Assembly (NCBI RefSeq): GCF_003594915.1
Contig: NZ_QZCS01000001.1
Coordinates: 124,001 to 188,000, forward strand
Direction: 5' to 3'
Origin: Enterobacter chuandaensis
GTDB taxonomy: Bacteria > Pseudomonadota > Gammaproteobacteria > Enterobacterales > Enterobacteriaceae
DNA: 64,000 bases
The translations under genes and the position numbers were made by a program. Position 1 is the first letter of the stretch. Each line of letters opens with the position of its first letter. Shown piece by piece: positions 27,331 through 36,236 of this stretch. The notes under the pieces were generated by a model. It saw only the letters and a list, made by a program, of their open reading frames with translations. It was not told where the DNA came from and made no database searches.

Positions 27331-27346
27331 TGGCACGGTTTCTGCT
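27331..27346 (+). promoter_or_regulatory. sigma-54 promoter of fdhF-type gene
   Basis: TGGCACGGTTTCTGCT fits the -24/-12 consensus TGGCAC-N5-TTGCW with one mismatch, and the GG and GC pairs are exactly ten bases apart. The E. coli fdhF promoter is also sigma-54 dependent, through FhlA. Confidence 0.75.
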
Positions 27347-27411
27347 TACTCCCTGTTACGGGACTGGGCTTACCAGTCATTTTGCTTCATTTCTTAACAG
27401 GTCTGTTATTG

Positions 27412-29562
27412 ATGAAAAAAATCGCCAGCGTCTGCCCATACTGTGGTGCAGGCTGCAAATTAAACCTTGTCGTTGAGAATAACCGTATCCTCCGGGCCGA
27501 AGCGGCGGAGGGCGTCACAAACCAGGGCACCCTGTGTCTGAAAGGTTTTTACGGCTGGGACTTTCTTAACGATACCCGCCTGCTCACTCCTCGCCTGACC
27601 CAACCGATGATCCGCTACCGCAAGGGAGAGCCCTTTACCCCTGTAACCTGGGAAGAGGCTATCCGCTACACCGCCCAAAAGCTCAGCAGCATTAAAGCGC
27701 AGTTCGGCCCGCGCGCGATCATGACCACCGGGTCATCGCGCGGAACCGGGAATGAAACCAACTACGTGATGCAAAAATTTGCCCGCGCGGTGCTGAATAC
27801 CAACAACGTCGATTGCTGCGCGCGCGTCTGTCACGGCCCTTCCGTGGCCGGGTTACAGGAGACCATCGGCAACGGCGCAATGAGCAATTCCATCAACGAT
27901 ATTGAACACTCTAAATGCCTGCTGGTCTTTGGCTATAACTGCGCGGATTCCCACCCTATCGTCGCCCGGCGCGTGCTTAAGGCCCGTGAAAACGGCGCGA
28001 AAATTATCGTCTGCGACCCGCGCCGCATAGAAACGGCGCGCATTGCCGATCAGCATCTGCAGCTGAAAAACGGTAGCAACATGGCGCTGGTAAACGCCTT
28101 TGGCTATGTGCTGCTGGAAGAGGAGCTGTACGACAAGAACTACGTCGCACGGTTTACCGAAGGACTTGAGGCCTATCGCCAGACGGTGAAAGAGTATGCC
28201 CCAGAACGCGTAGAACACCTCACCGGCATTCCCGCCCGCGACGTTCGTCAGGCGATGCGCACCTTTGCGGCGGCCCCTTCCGCTACCGTGATGTGGGGAA
28301 TGGGCGTCACGCAGTTTGGCCAGGCTGTCGATGTGGTCAAGGGACTTTCAAGCCTGGCGCTGCTGACGGGTAACCTTGGCCGCCCTGCCGTCGGCGTCGG
28401 GCCGGTGCGCGGGCAAAACAATGTTCAGGGCGCCTGCGATATGGGCGTTCTGCCCAATATGTTCCCCGGCTATCAGGACGTCACGGACCCGGCGGTCAGA
28501 CAGAAGTTCGCCGACGCCTGGGGGATTGACGTGACTAAGATGGACAATCGCGTCGGGACGCGCATTACCGAGGTGCCTCACCTTGCGCTGGAGGGCAAGA
28601 TCAAGGCCTACTACATCATGGGGGAAGATCCGCTCCAGACGGAGGCCGATCTTGGCCTGGTCCGCAGCGGGTTTGACGCCCTCGACTTCGTGGTGGTTCA
28701 GGACATCTTTATGACCAAAACGGCTGAAGTGGCGGACGTTCTGCTCCCCGCCACCTCCTGGGGCGAACACGGCGGCGTTTTTACCTGCGCCGATCGTGGG
28801 TTCCAGCGTTTTGGTAAAGCCATTGAGGCCAGCGGCAACGTTAAGCGCGACTGGGAGATCGTCAGCCTGCTCGCCACCGAGATGGGCTACCCGATGCAGT
28901 ATGACGATAACCAGCAGATCTGGGACGAGATGCGCGAGCTTTGCCCGCTCTTCTACGGCGTGACGTACGAAAAAATGGGCGAAATGGGGCATGTTCAGTG
29001 GCCGTGCCCGACGCTCGATCATCCCGGCACGCCGTACCTGTACAAGAACAATCAGTTCGACACGCCAACCGGCAAGGGGCAACTCTTTGCCGCGCCGTGG
29101 CGTGCGCCGGCAGAAATCCCTGATGAGGATTATCCTCTGGTGCTCTGCACGGTGCGCGAGGTGGGGCATTATTCATGCCGCTCGATGACCGGGAATTGCG
29201 CCGCGCTACAAAGCCTGGCCGATGAGCCTGGCCGGGTGCAGATGAATCCTGTCGATGCGGATAAGCTGGGCATTACCGACGGTAAGCTGGTCTGGGTGCG
29301 TTCGCGCCGGGGTAAGGTTATCTCCCGCGCCAGCATCAGCGAGCGCATCAATGCCGGCGCGGTCTATATGACCTACCAGTGGTGGATTGGCGCCTGCAAT
29401 GAGCTGACGCAGGATAATCTCGACCCCACCTCCAAAACGCCGGAAACGAAGTATTGCGCGGTGCAGCTGGAAGCGATTGAGGACCAGCGCTGGGCGGAGG
29501 ATTTCGCGGCGTCGTCTTATCAGACGATGAAAACGCGATTGATTAATGCCGTGAATGTCTGA
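27412..29562 (+). CDS. fdhF: formate dehydrogenase FdhF-type, Cys in place of Sec
   Basis: A 716-residue molybdopterin enzyme very close to E. coli FdhF (formate dehydrogenase H). The 4Fe-4S ligands Cys8, Cys11, Cys15 and Cys42 and Lys44 are in register. The active-site position 140, selenocysteine in E. coli (VUHGPSVAG), is Cys here, encoded by TGT at 27829-27831, followed by His141. It should oxidise formate to carbon dioxide, probably more slowly than a selenoenzyme. It stands alone, with a sigma-54 promoter and upstream repeats. The start MKKIAS matches the family, and the 10-residue upstream extension is rejected. A true Sec fdhF may exist elsewhere in the genome. Confidence 0.93.
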   Translation: MKKIASVCPYCGAGCKLNLVVENNRILRAEAAEGVTNQGTLCLKGFYGWDFLNDTRLLTPRLTQPMIRYRKGEPFTPVTWEEAIRYTAQKLSSIKAQFGPRAIMTTGSSRGTGNETNYVMQKFARAVLNTNNVDCCARVCHGPSVAGLQETIGNGAMSNSINDIEHSKCLLVFGYNCADSHPIVARRVLKARENGAKIIVCDPRRIETARIADQHLQLKNGSNMALVNAFGYVLLEEELYDKNYVARFTEGLEAYRQTVKEYAPERVEHLTGIPARDVRQAMRTFAAAPSATVMWGMGVTQFGQAVDVVKGLSSLALLTGNLGRPAVGVGPVRGQNNVQGACDMGVLPNMFPGYQDVTDPAVRQKFADAWGIDVTKMDNRVGTRITEVPHLALEGKIKAYYIMGEDPLQTEADLGLVRSGFDALDFVVVQDIFMTKTAEVADVLLPATSWGEHGGVFTCADRGFQRFGKAIEASGNVKRDWEIVSLLATEMGYPMQYDDNQQIWDEMRELCPLFYGVTYEKMGEMGHVQWPCPTLDHPGTPYLYKNNQFDTPTGKGQLFAAPWRAPAEIPDEDYPLVLCTVREVGHYSCRSMTGNCAALQSLADEPGRVQMNPVDADKLGITDGKLVWVRSRRGKVISRASISERINAGAVYMTYQWWIGACNELTQDNLDPTSKTPETKYCAVQLEAIEDQRWAEDFAASSYQTMKTRLINAVNV

Positions 29563-29567
29563 GGAAA

Positions 29568-29590
29568 AGAGGCTCACCCGGTGAGCCTCT
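29568..29590. terminator. terminator after fdhF
   Basis: A perfect 10-bp stem (AGAGGCTCAC/GTGAGCCTCT) with loop CCG, followed by GGCTTTTA. It lies between the fdhF stop and the convergent 83-aa gene and can act on both strands. Confidence 0.8.
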
Positions 29591-29603
29591 GGCTTTTATG
29601 CGT

Positions 29604-29855
29604 TTATCCAGTCAGCAGCAGACAGGGTAAATCATCACCACCATTGATTTTTTCAATCGCAAAGTCCATGCGCACGTCACTAGTCTGATTGTGCATGGTC
29701 TTTTCTGACAGGCAGGACGACTCGCACAATTTTTGCCACTGCTGATTAATCCCGTCGAATTTTGCGTCCAGCTCAGACGCGTCGTTCAGGCCAGCGACGT
29801 CCAGATACGAGGCAATCTCTGCATGCGGGGACAGCACATACTTTTTGCAATTCAC
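29604..29855 (-). CDS. hypothetical protein (83 aa) at the end of the fimbrial operon
   Basis: An 83-residue frame beginning with GTG 17 bases after the LuxR-type regulator stop, with no clear ribosome site. The product has no signal peptide or membrane segment and contains four scattered cysteines and an acidic, helical middle (LNDASELDAKFDGINQQWQK). No family recognised. Position and length suggest a real last gene of the operon; the start is uncertain. Confidence 0.5.
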   Translation of the reverse strand: MNCKKYVLSPHAEIASYLDVAGLNDASELDAKFDGINQQWQKLCESSCLSEKTMHNQTSDVRMDFAIEKINGGDDLPCLLLTG

Positions 29856-29872
29856 AGAATCGAGGGCGCAAT

Positions 29873-30529
29873 TTAGCCGTAATTATTGACCAGATAATCG
29901 CGCAGCCGGTTCGGATGGGCATTCTTTTCTACCATCCGGTGAATCAGGGCCATTAGTTCAAAATCGCTGCGCAGGTCGAATTTCTGCATCAGCAGATATT
30001 TATGAGTAAAAATGGTTTTATCACTGGTGTTAAGCTTATTCGCAATCTGCCCTACCGATAAGCCGCGGTAAAAATTGACCATAACGCGAATCTGCTGCGG
30101 CGATAATATTTTGTGCTGACATTCGTAGCAGCTTTTATTCTTCCAGCGGTAGCCCGGTAATTGCGTGCGATACCATGCGATAAAGAGCGCCTCACTTATC
30201 CGATCGAGCGAGGCCCGGCGAGAGATAAAAATCATATCCTGAAAACAGGAGGGAAATGCCGAGAAACGCTGCTCATCATCAACCAGGCCGATCACAATCC
30301 CTTTTTTCCGTGCCTGTAGCTCGGGATAACAGGTCAACGTTTCCCCCTGGCATAAAGAGAGAAAAATGATATCCGCGGCACTGACATTTTCCGGCGTAAG
30401 TTCAACCTCAAAATGAAGCTGATGTCTGAAATTATGAAAGAAGAACTCCCCCAGAAAACGCTGCAAGCCATCTCGAAAAAATGAATCTGTCTCTTTTATC
30501 AGAATATTCAACATTAACGTTACCGACAT
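29873..30529 (-). CDS. LuxR-type regulator of the fimbrial operon
   Basis: A 218-residue protein with a poorly conserved N-terminal receiver-like half and a C-terminal LuxR-type helix-turn-helix (ILSPQQIRVMVNFYRGLSVG, then QIANKLNTSDKTIFTHK). The usual acidic phosphorylation pocket is not evident, so it may work without a kinase. It resembles FimW/FimZ-like regulators placed at the ends of fimbrial operons. It lies 36 bases after the last pilin gene, on the same strand. The start may be residue 1 or 6. Confidence 0.75.
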   Translation of the reverse strand: MSVTLMLNILIKETDSFFRDGLQRFLGEFFFHNFRHQLHFEVELTPENVSAADIIFLSLCQGETLTCYPELQARKKGIVIGLVDDEQRFSAFPSCFQDMIFISRRASLDRISEALFIAWYRTQLPGYRWKNKSCYECQHKILSPQQIRVMVNFYRGLSVGQIANKLNTSDKTIFTHKYLLMQKFDLRSDFELMALIHRMVEKNAHPNRLRDYLVNNYG

Positions 30530-30565
30530 CTGTCAATCATTAAGAAATATCAACCAACATACTGA

Positions 30566-31090
30566 TTAGTTGTACTGCATCGTCATGACGACGACGGCAC
30601 TGATGCTCCCCGGCGTTGCGCCGCCCGTGGAAGATCTGACCGATGCCAGCATGGCCATCGTTGCGGTTCTGTCTGCAGAAATAGCTTGCGTAATACTTGT
30701 TCCGGTCCCCTTCATTACCCCTGTTGCGGCCTCACTCATCGCAATCGCGACGTTCGTGGCCGAACCGCTGTTCATGTAATAATCCGCCCCGGCGACCGGA
30801 TCGGGGTTTCCGGTAAAGGAGACCGTCACGCTACGCGTCCCTGCCGGACACTGGGTAAACAGCAGGTTAAATGGTACCGGGTCGGACGATGACCCCGGCG
30901 TGGCCATGTTGGATGCCTGAATATTACCGAGGTTAATATCGAGATTGTCATTTCCCCCGTTAAAGATACAGGGAGAAGCAACAATATTTCCGGTGACGCT
31001 GACATTAACGCTGTCCGCCGCAAAGATATTGCTGCTGATTAATGTGGCGGCGAGCGCGGCCGTGCGCAGAATATTCATCGTTTTATCCAT
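30566..31090 (-). CDS. minor fimbrial subunit
   Basis: A 174-residue pilin: signal peptide ending NIFA-ADS, then an Ig-like pilin domain with the disulfide cysteines (VASPCIFNG and LLFTQCPAG) and a C-terminal beta strand ending VVVMTMQYN, where the penultimate aromatic is the chaperone and polymerisation signal. Its ATG shares a base with the adhesin stop (TAATG). Probably a tip or adaptor subunit. Confidence 0.88.
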   Translation of the reverse strand: MDKTMNILRTAALAATLISSNIFAADSVNVSVTGNIVASPCIFNGGNDNLDINLGNIQASNMATPGSSSDPVPFNLLFTQCPAGTRSVTVSFTGNPDPVAGADYYMNSGSATNVAIAMSEAATGVMKGTGTSITQAISADRTATMAMLASVRSSTGGATPGSISAVVVMTMQYN

Positions 31091-32037
31091 TACTGATACG
31101 TCAAATTTAAGGTTGCAGACGCATTGGCGGTACCGGGTTCGACCGTCGTTTGGGTCTGGTAATAACGCGCCGTTAACGGAAATGCCTGCTGCCCACCCGC
31201 AGCGGCATTTAGCGGCAGACGGGTATTTAACGTGAGAGGCGTACCGTTATAGAGTAACTGCACGCCAACCCCTTTTGCCGTGCCGGTATTACCCTGCCCC
31301 GTCAGCGCGAGCACGCTCGTTGTTGCCACGTCCGGGTTCTGAATACCGCTGAGCGAAACGTTGACGTTTGCCCCCGGATCGCAGTTCAGACCCAGGTTTT
31401 GCGTATTCTGTGCACCCGTCGGCGTGATGCCGACCGTTGAGCCAAAAGCTGCGGCAGAAATATCACCGATGGGAAACGTCAACTGCGGTGTCGTAATGGT
31501 GCAGGCCAGCACGTTGATGGTTCCGTCCAGCAGCGTAGCCGTCAGGCCATCATGATAAACACCATCGCTCCCCTGCAGCATAACGACACCCAGTACACCG
31601 GGCGTCAGCGAGCCAGAAGCAACGGGGCCGGTAACGACAAGTTCTATTTTGCCGCCCCACCATTCGACATAATTTGTCTGCGCGTTATAAGAAAAAATAT
31701 AGGTCGGGTTTTCAAAATAATTACCTGATGAAAAGCGCACGCCAATACCGCTTACATTGGTGTTATAAACGTGATTACCGTAAGTACTCAGCGTTGCATT
31801 TAGATAACGCATGCTAAATCCGAGCATTAACGGATTGGTACAGCTGCTTAAATAAGATCCGGTGACCGACGCATTTTTTGAAAATAATACCGTGCCCACC
31901 GCGACATCACGCTGCACCGTAATTGTGCCAATGGATAACGTGGATTCCTGTGGCGTAATCGTTGTGCAGGTTCCTGCATGAGCACTATTCCAGGCCGCGG
32001 TGATACACAGCAGGAACAGGATGTTAAGTATGCGCAT
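31090..32037 (-). CDS. fimbrial tip adhesin
   Basis: A 315-residue two-domain protein. The signal peptide ends SAHA-GTC, an N-terminal putative lectin domain of about 160 residues follows, and then a pilin domain from about ACTITTPQLTFPIGDIS to the C-terminal strand ATLNLTY. This is the usual layout of a FimH-like tip adhesin. The start MRILNILF is preferred because AGGG lies upstream and it avoids overlapping the usher. Receptor unknown. Confidence 0.85.
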   Translation of the reverse strand: MRILNILFLLCITAAWNSAHAGTCTTITPQESTLSIGTITVQRDVAVGTVLFSKNASVTGSYLSSCTNPLMLGFSMRYLNATLSTYGNHVYNTNVSGIGVRFSSGNYFENPTYIFSYNAQTNYVEWWGGKIELVVTGPVASGSLTPGVLGVVMLQGSDGVYHDGLTATLLDGTINVLACTITTPQLTFPIGDISAAAFGSTVGITPTGAQNTQNLGLNCDPGANVNVSLSGIQNPDVATTSVLALTGQGNTGTAKGVGVQLLYNGTPLTLNTRLPLNAAAGGQQAFPLTARYYQTQTTVEPGTANASATLNLTYQ

Positions 32038-32048
32038 TTTTAAAAACC

Positions 32049-34583
32049 CTAAAGACAATTGACGTTAATTTCTGTAATTCCGCCTGCCGGAGATTGCGGT
32101 GAAAGACGGAACGGCGCGCGGCACTGCCGATCGCTTTCCGCTCCCCACGTGACGAATACTGTCCCCTGTGTATCCAGGCCGGTGACGTATACCTGACCTC
32201 TGTCGCCAACAATAAAGCTGCTGTTGTCGCTTCCTTTCAGGCTCGCGATTGCGCCAAAGGGAACAAAATGGCCGTTATGCATTAACGTAATTAATGCCCG
32301 CCGTCCCACTTTCGCCTGATAGTCGGCCAGGACGATTGCACCGCGCGTCGGTGTTACCGTGCGGGTATTAATATCCAGCTCAACGTCATCCGGCATACTT
32401 TCCGGGGCAAGCGTGATGTCATTTTTACGGTACACAGAAAGGTTACTGACCACCGTGTATCCCCGGAAATCTGTTTTTACTCCCGGCTGATTACGGATAT
32501 CCACATCGTGCGCGCCCGGCGCGCTAATCAGAACGTTAGTCTCCCCCAGGGGCTGAGACAGCGTGATCCCTTCCCTGTGAGCAAGAATGCCCCCCTGCAG
32601 ACCATAGTTAAGACGCTCGCTGTTTTTGTCGTAGCTGTAGCCCGCCGTCACTTCGCCGTACGTGCCCCTGTAATCCCCGTTCATGTTGCCCGTGTAGCCC
32701 ACGCCGTCCGACCCGTACCCTTGCTGAACGTTCCAGTTCAGTGCATGGTTTTCCAGCGCCACGCCGTTCAGACCAATATTCTGCGTGGTGCCGTTATTCT
32801 TGCTGGCGCTCACGCTATAGTTAGCCCAGGTCTGCGGCAGGAATTTTTCAAGCGGAATGCTGACGTTAAAGGCCAGCAGCTGATCTTTGTCGTAGCGTTT
32901 ATTGCCGTCATATGAACCCGCGCTGCCGTTTTTACTGTAAGTCCAGGTGAGTCCGTAGCTGATGTTGTGCCAGTAGTTGTTGTAACCCAGGCTGTATGAC
33001 GCCATCGTTTTGCCCGAATTCCAGTAATCTTCACGGGCCGCGCTTAGCGTCAGCGAGCCAAGATTGCTGCCCAACGTCTGGCTCATCGTGAGTTCGGCAC
33101 GGTTACGACGACGGTCCTGGAGCGCAGAGCTGTCGCCCCAGGAATCGAGGACCTCCTGCATGCCGTAGTAACCGCTGGTCGAATAGCGGTAGCCCGCAAT
33201 CGAAAATTGGGTCCCTGTCCCGGCAAAGTTCTTGCTGTATCGCGCACGCCAGGACTGCCCGTTGGATTTTTCTCCCCCCTGCGGGGTTGACCAGGCCTGG
33301 GTCATATCCGCAGAAATCGCGCCGAAATCGCCCATATTTTTCCCGATCCCGGTGGCGATCGACTGATATTTGCTCGACTCCTGCAGCCCGCCATACAGCG
33401 TGAGGCCATACGGCAGACCATAAATCCCCGTGATTTGGCCAAACGGGGTCTTATCCACGCTGCTGCTGTAAGAACGATACTGCCCTCCGGTCACCGCATA
33501 CTTCAGGCGTCCTTCGCGCTGCAAAACCGGTAATGAGGCATAAGGCAGCGTGAAATGCTGCTCGCTGCCGTCCGCTTCCTTAATGGTGACATCCAGATCG
33601 CCCGCGCCACCGGTGGGATACATATCGGTAATTTCAAAGGCGCCTGGCGCGACATAGGTCTGGTAAATCTGATAGCCATTCTGGCGAACAATGACCTGAG
33701 CATTGGTGCGCGCAATCCCACGCACGACGGGCGCATAGCCTTTGAGCGAATCCGGGAGCATGTCGTCATCTGAAGCCAGCTGTCCGCCGCGAAACGGCAT
33801 ACTGTCGAACACGTCGGCGGGTGCGGAGCTGTCACCCAGGGTGAGTTCGGCCCTGAACGGAATAATGGCCCGCTGAGCATAGGTGTAGACGGTATCCCAT
33901 TTATCGTGCCCGTTCTCATCACGCGACCAGGTGGTGTAATTGCGCAGTCGCCATGGCCCAACGTTGAGGCCTGGACGTAAGTTGGCATACTGGCTGCTGC
34001 TGTTTTTACTCTCACTCTGTTTCGCCCAGCTGTTGGCTCCGCTCAGGCTGTAATTAAGCATCGCGGCGGTGATCCCCTCATCCCACTGTTCTGGCGGGAC
34101 ATACCCTCTGGCAGGCAGGTCGATCGCGGCCTGAGGAATGCTGATAACAAGCCGCTGTGCGCCAAACTGAAAATCCGCAGTGGCATGAGGAATTGCCTGC
34201 AGGTTGACGCAGGATGTGCTTTCAACCGCCAGGTTAGGAAACAGCGCCGTTTTGACGCCCCATTTTTTTAGCTGATCCATGCTCAGACAGGGCTGCAGGC
34301 TATCGTTTTCCTGCCCGTCTTTCCCGGCAACAAAATCAATATCGCTGGTCTCAATAAGCTGGTCGTCAAGGATGATGTCAACATGGTATTTCCCTGGTGC
34401 CTGCGAACCTGATTCAAACGCAGATAAATCGGCTTTACCCATTCCCGGATTATCCAGCTCCACCAGATCGGCGTTAAAGGAATCACGGGCGTTAACCACG
34501 GGTATTGCATTCGCCAGCGCGAAGGCAATACACATTGCCAGACGCGCGGGCTGCATTTTTATATTTTTCGTTGCCATCATCAT
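32049..34583 (-). CDS. fimbrial outer-membrane usher
   Basis: An 844-residue usher of normal length. Signal peptide, N-terminal domain (DSFNADLVELDNPGMGKADL), 24-strand beta-barrel with the plug region (ITDMYPTGGAGDLDVTI, then KEADGS), and C-terminal domains with paired cysteines (DRQCRAPF and NVNCL). It receives chaperone-subunit complexes and exports the fibre. Intact, with no frameshift seen. Confidence 0.93.
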   Translation of the reverse strand: MMMATKNIKMQPARLAMCIAFALANAIPVVNARDSFNADLVELDNPGMGKADLSAFESGSQAPGKYHVDIILDDQLIETSDIDFVAGKDGQENDSLQPCLSMDQLKKWGVKTALFPNLAVESTSCVNLQAIPHATADFQFGAQRLVISIPQAAIDLPARGYVPPEQWDEGITAAMLNYSLSGANSWAKQSESKNSSSQYANLRPGLNVGPWRLRNYTTWSRDENGHDKWDTVYTYAQRAIIPFRAELTLGDSSAPADVFDSMPFRGGQLASDDDMLPDSLKGYAPVVRGIARTNAQVIVRQNGYQIYQTYVAPGAFEITDMYPTGGAGDLDVTIKEADGSEQHFTLPYASLPVLQREGRLKYAVTGGQYRSYSSSVDKTPFGQITGIYGLPYGLTLYGGLQESSKYQSIATGIGKNMGDFGAISADMTQAWSTPQGGEKSNGQSWRARYSKNFAGTGTQFSIAGYRYSTSGYYGMQEVLDSWGDSSALQDRRRNRAELTMSQTLGSNLGSLTLSAAREDYWNSGKTMASYSLGYNNYWHNISYGLTWTYSKNGSAGSYDGNKRYDKDQLLAFNVSIPLEKFLPQTWANYSVSASKNNGTTQNIGLNGVALENHALNWNVQQGYGSDGVGYTGNMNGDYRGTYGEVTAGYSYDKNSERLNYGLQGGILAHREGITLSQPLGETNVLISAPGAHDVDIRNQPGVKTDFRGYTVVSNLSVYRKNDITLAPESMPDDVELDINTRTVTPTRGAIVLADYQAKVGRRALITLMHNGHFVPFGAIASLKGSDNSSFIVGDRGQVYVTGLDTQGTVFVTWGAESDRQCRAPFRLSPQSPAGGITEINVNCL

Positions 34584-34623
34584 AAACCTGACTCGATATT
34601 GAGGATGCCGCTTTTTTCAGGAA

Positions 34624-35301
34624 CTAAAAGCTGGCCTGATGTATTATTCCCGGGCTGCCATAGTCGTTAATCACTTTGAATACGATCTGATTGCCATTGA
34701 CGCCTGGGGGTAAGCGAAATGCTGCCACTGCACCAGGCGCAACCCAGGAAACATCCTCCAGCTTTTTACCGCCGACGCTTATTTCATTAAAGTTGATCAC
34801 ATACGGTGTAGGGTTGGTGACCTGAAGGTTATTTCCACTACGAGACCAGGTTAATTTATTCGCCTGCTCTTCCGGCGTTGACGCCTTCAGGCTTGTCGGG
34901 CGATAAATAAGCTTGATGCGTGTTTTAACGGCAATTTGCAACGAGTTTGCCTGTTTGCTCGCTGAAGGTATCGCTTTAATATTTAACCAGAAGAGGCTTT
35001 CTTTATCCTGCGGCAGTGAGCCCGAGAGTAAAATACGTTCAATATTTTGCTGGCCGCCGTTCAGTCTGTACAAAGGTGGCGTGACGATAAAAGGTGCTTT
35101 ATTAGCATTACCCTCTGGCATGTCGACCCAGGACTGGATTAAATAAGGGGCGGTATCCGCATTATTTACACTGATGGACGCCTCTTTCTTCCCGCCATCA
35201 AAAATTACGCGAGTGCCACCAATAATAACCCCGGCATAAGCGTGCGAAACAGATGCAGTAATAACCGCCGCGCTCAGCAGGGTTTTGCTAATAAAATTCA
35301 T
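34624..35301 (-). CDS. periplasmic fimbrial chaperone
   Basis: A 225-residue PapD-type chaperone. The signal peptide ends SHAYA-GVI, followed by GGTRVIFDGGKKEASISVNN with the family Arg, the FWLNIKAIPS motif, and the KTRIKLIYRP strand with the second basic residue. Two Ig-like domains. It sits 80 bases downstream of the major pilin, after a stem-loop. Confidence 0.93.
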   Translation of the reverse strand: MNFISKTLLSAAVITASVSHAYAGVIIGGTRVIFDGGKKEASISVNNADTAPYLIQSWVDMPEGNANKAPFIVTPPLYRLNGGQQNIERILLSGSLPQDKESLFWLNIKAIPSASKQANSLQIAVKTRIKLIYRPTSLKASTPEEQANKLTWSRSGNNLQVTNPTPYVINFNEISVGGKKLEDVSWVAPGAVAAFRLPPGVNGNQIVFKVINDYGSPGIIHQASF

Positions 35302-35320
35302 TTTGGACCTCTTAAAACAA

Positions 35321-35339
35321 GGGGGCAGTTTATGCCCCC
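35321..35339 (-). terminator. stem-loop between major pilin and chaperone
   Basis: GGGGGCA/TGCCCCC is a 7-bp GC-rich stem with a five-base loop. It lies 42 bases after the pilin stop and lacks a strong T run, so it probably works as an attenuator or RNA-stabilising element that keeps pilin mRNA in excess. Confidence 0.6.
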
Positions 35340-35380
35340 GCGCAGCGCCTCGCGGAGCTGACTCTTGTTCTGCTTAATGA

Positions 35381-35920
35381 CTAGTTGTAAACAACGGAGA
35401 AGTTAGCGACGGAGTTTGCAGGACCGGCCGTTACCGATGCCGCCGTTGAAATATACTGTGCGTAGAAATTCAGCGTATTGTCAGCGGTGCTGCTCAGTAC
35501 ATAGTTGTAGCCGTTGCTGCCGTGCAATGGCAGATCGGCTTTATCAGCGGTCATCAAATTAATGGCGACACCCGTTGCCGCACCGGCGACAGAGGTATCA
35601 ATCGCCAGCAGATCGGCATTAGTCAGATCGGGCGTACCGTCAAAACGAACTTTAGCACTGGTGACCGTAACCGGGCAGTTCTTCAGAATAATATCGAATT
35701 TCGTTGCCGCCGTTCTGGAACCCGTCGTCGGGAATTCTGTTTTATAATAATCACCTAATACGACCACCTGGTTTTGAGAGGCTACCGCCACGTCACAGGC
35801 TGAATCCAGGATGTTACCATTAAAATTAACGGTTCCTGCGGCGGCGAGAGCATTGCCCATCATTAAGGCTGAACCCGTCGCAACCATCGCTAAAATAATA
35901 CTCTTTTTCATAATGTTCAT
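35381..35920 (-). CDS. major fimbrial subunit
   Basis: A 179-residue FimA-type pilin. The signal peptide ends NALAA-AGT, and NGNILDSACDVAV and LKNCPVTVTSAKV hold the disulfide cysteines. C-terminal donor-like strand FSVVYN. First gene of a seven-gene operon on the minus strand. ATG codons at 35920 and 35911 are both possible starts; the ribosome site AGGA fits neither perfectly. Confidence 0.9.
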   Translation of the reverse strand: MNIMKKSIILAMVATGSALMMGNALAAAGTVNFNGNILDSACDVAVASQNQVVVLGDYYKTEFPTTGSRTAATKFDIILKNCPVTVTSAKVRFDGTPDLTNADLLAIDTSVAGAATGVAINLMTADKADLPLHGSNGYNYVLSSTADNTLNFYAQYISTAASVTAGPANSVANFSVVYN

Positions 35921-36085
35921 TTTCCTGTTTACGGGATAACTTTATTTATTATTGAAATTCAAGCAGCAGAAGACCGATAAAAGAATCGCTAAGGGTTCTT
36001 TTATTTTTCGCTGAATGGCTTAAGGTCTTCCTGACTGACTGGTCAAAATTTATATAATCATTTTAATGAATACAACTTTTAGATG

Positions 36086-36099
36086 GTCTAGCTGTAGAC
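36086..36099. promoter_or_regulatory. operator copy 1, GTCTA-N4-TAGAC
   Basis: GTCTA-GCTG-TAGAC, the copy nearest the fimbrial operon, 166 bases before the major-pilin start. One of three such sites in 151 bases. Confidence 0.6.
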
Positions 36100-36157
36100 T
36101 CTGATTTAACGAAAATTCAACATTTGCGTCAGGAAATTCTTATCTGGTATTGCAGAA

Positions 36158-36171
36158 GTCTATTATTAGAC
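36158..36171. promoter_or_regulatory. operator copy 2, GTCTA-N4-TAGAC
   Basis: GTCTA-TTAT-TAGAC, centred 72 bases from copy 1 and 65 bases from copy 3. Confidence 0.6.
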
Positions 36172-36222
36172 CTTGCACGCTTTTTCTTTCTATTCAAATA
36201 GTTAGTTTTCGAAGGGTGCCCG

Positions 36223-36236
36223 GTCTACTTTTAGAC
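36223..36236. promoter_or_regulatory. operator copy 3, GTCTA-N4-TAGAC
   Basis: GTCTA-CTTT-TAGAC, extended to a perfect GGTCTA/TAGACC palindrome. It lies 94 bases before the IprA-like regulator start, in the position of an operator for that gene. Confidence 0.6.

Noticed and set aside
27829..27831. Selenocysteine codon in fdhF
   Set aside because: The codon is TGT, not TGA, so this is a Cys enzyme and no SECIS is needed.
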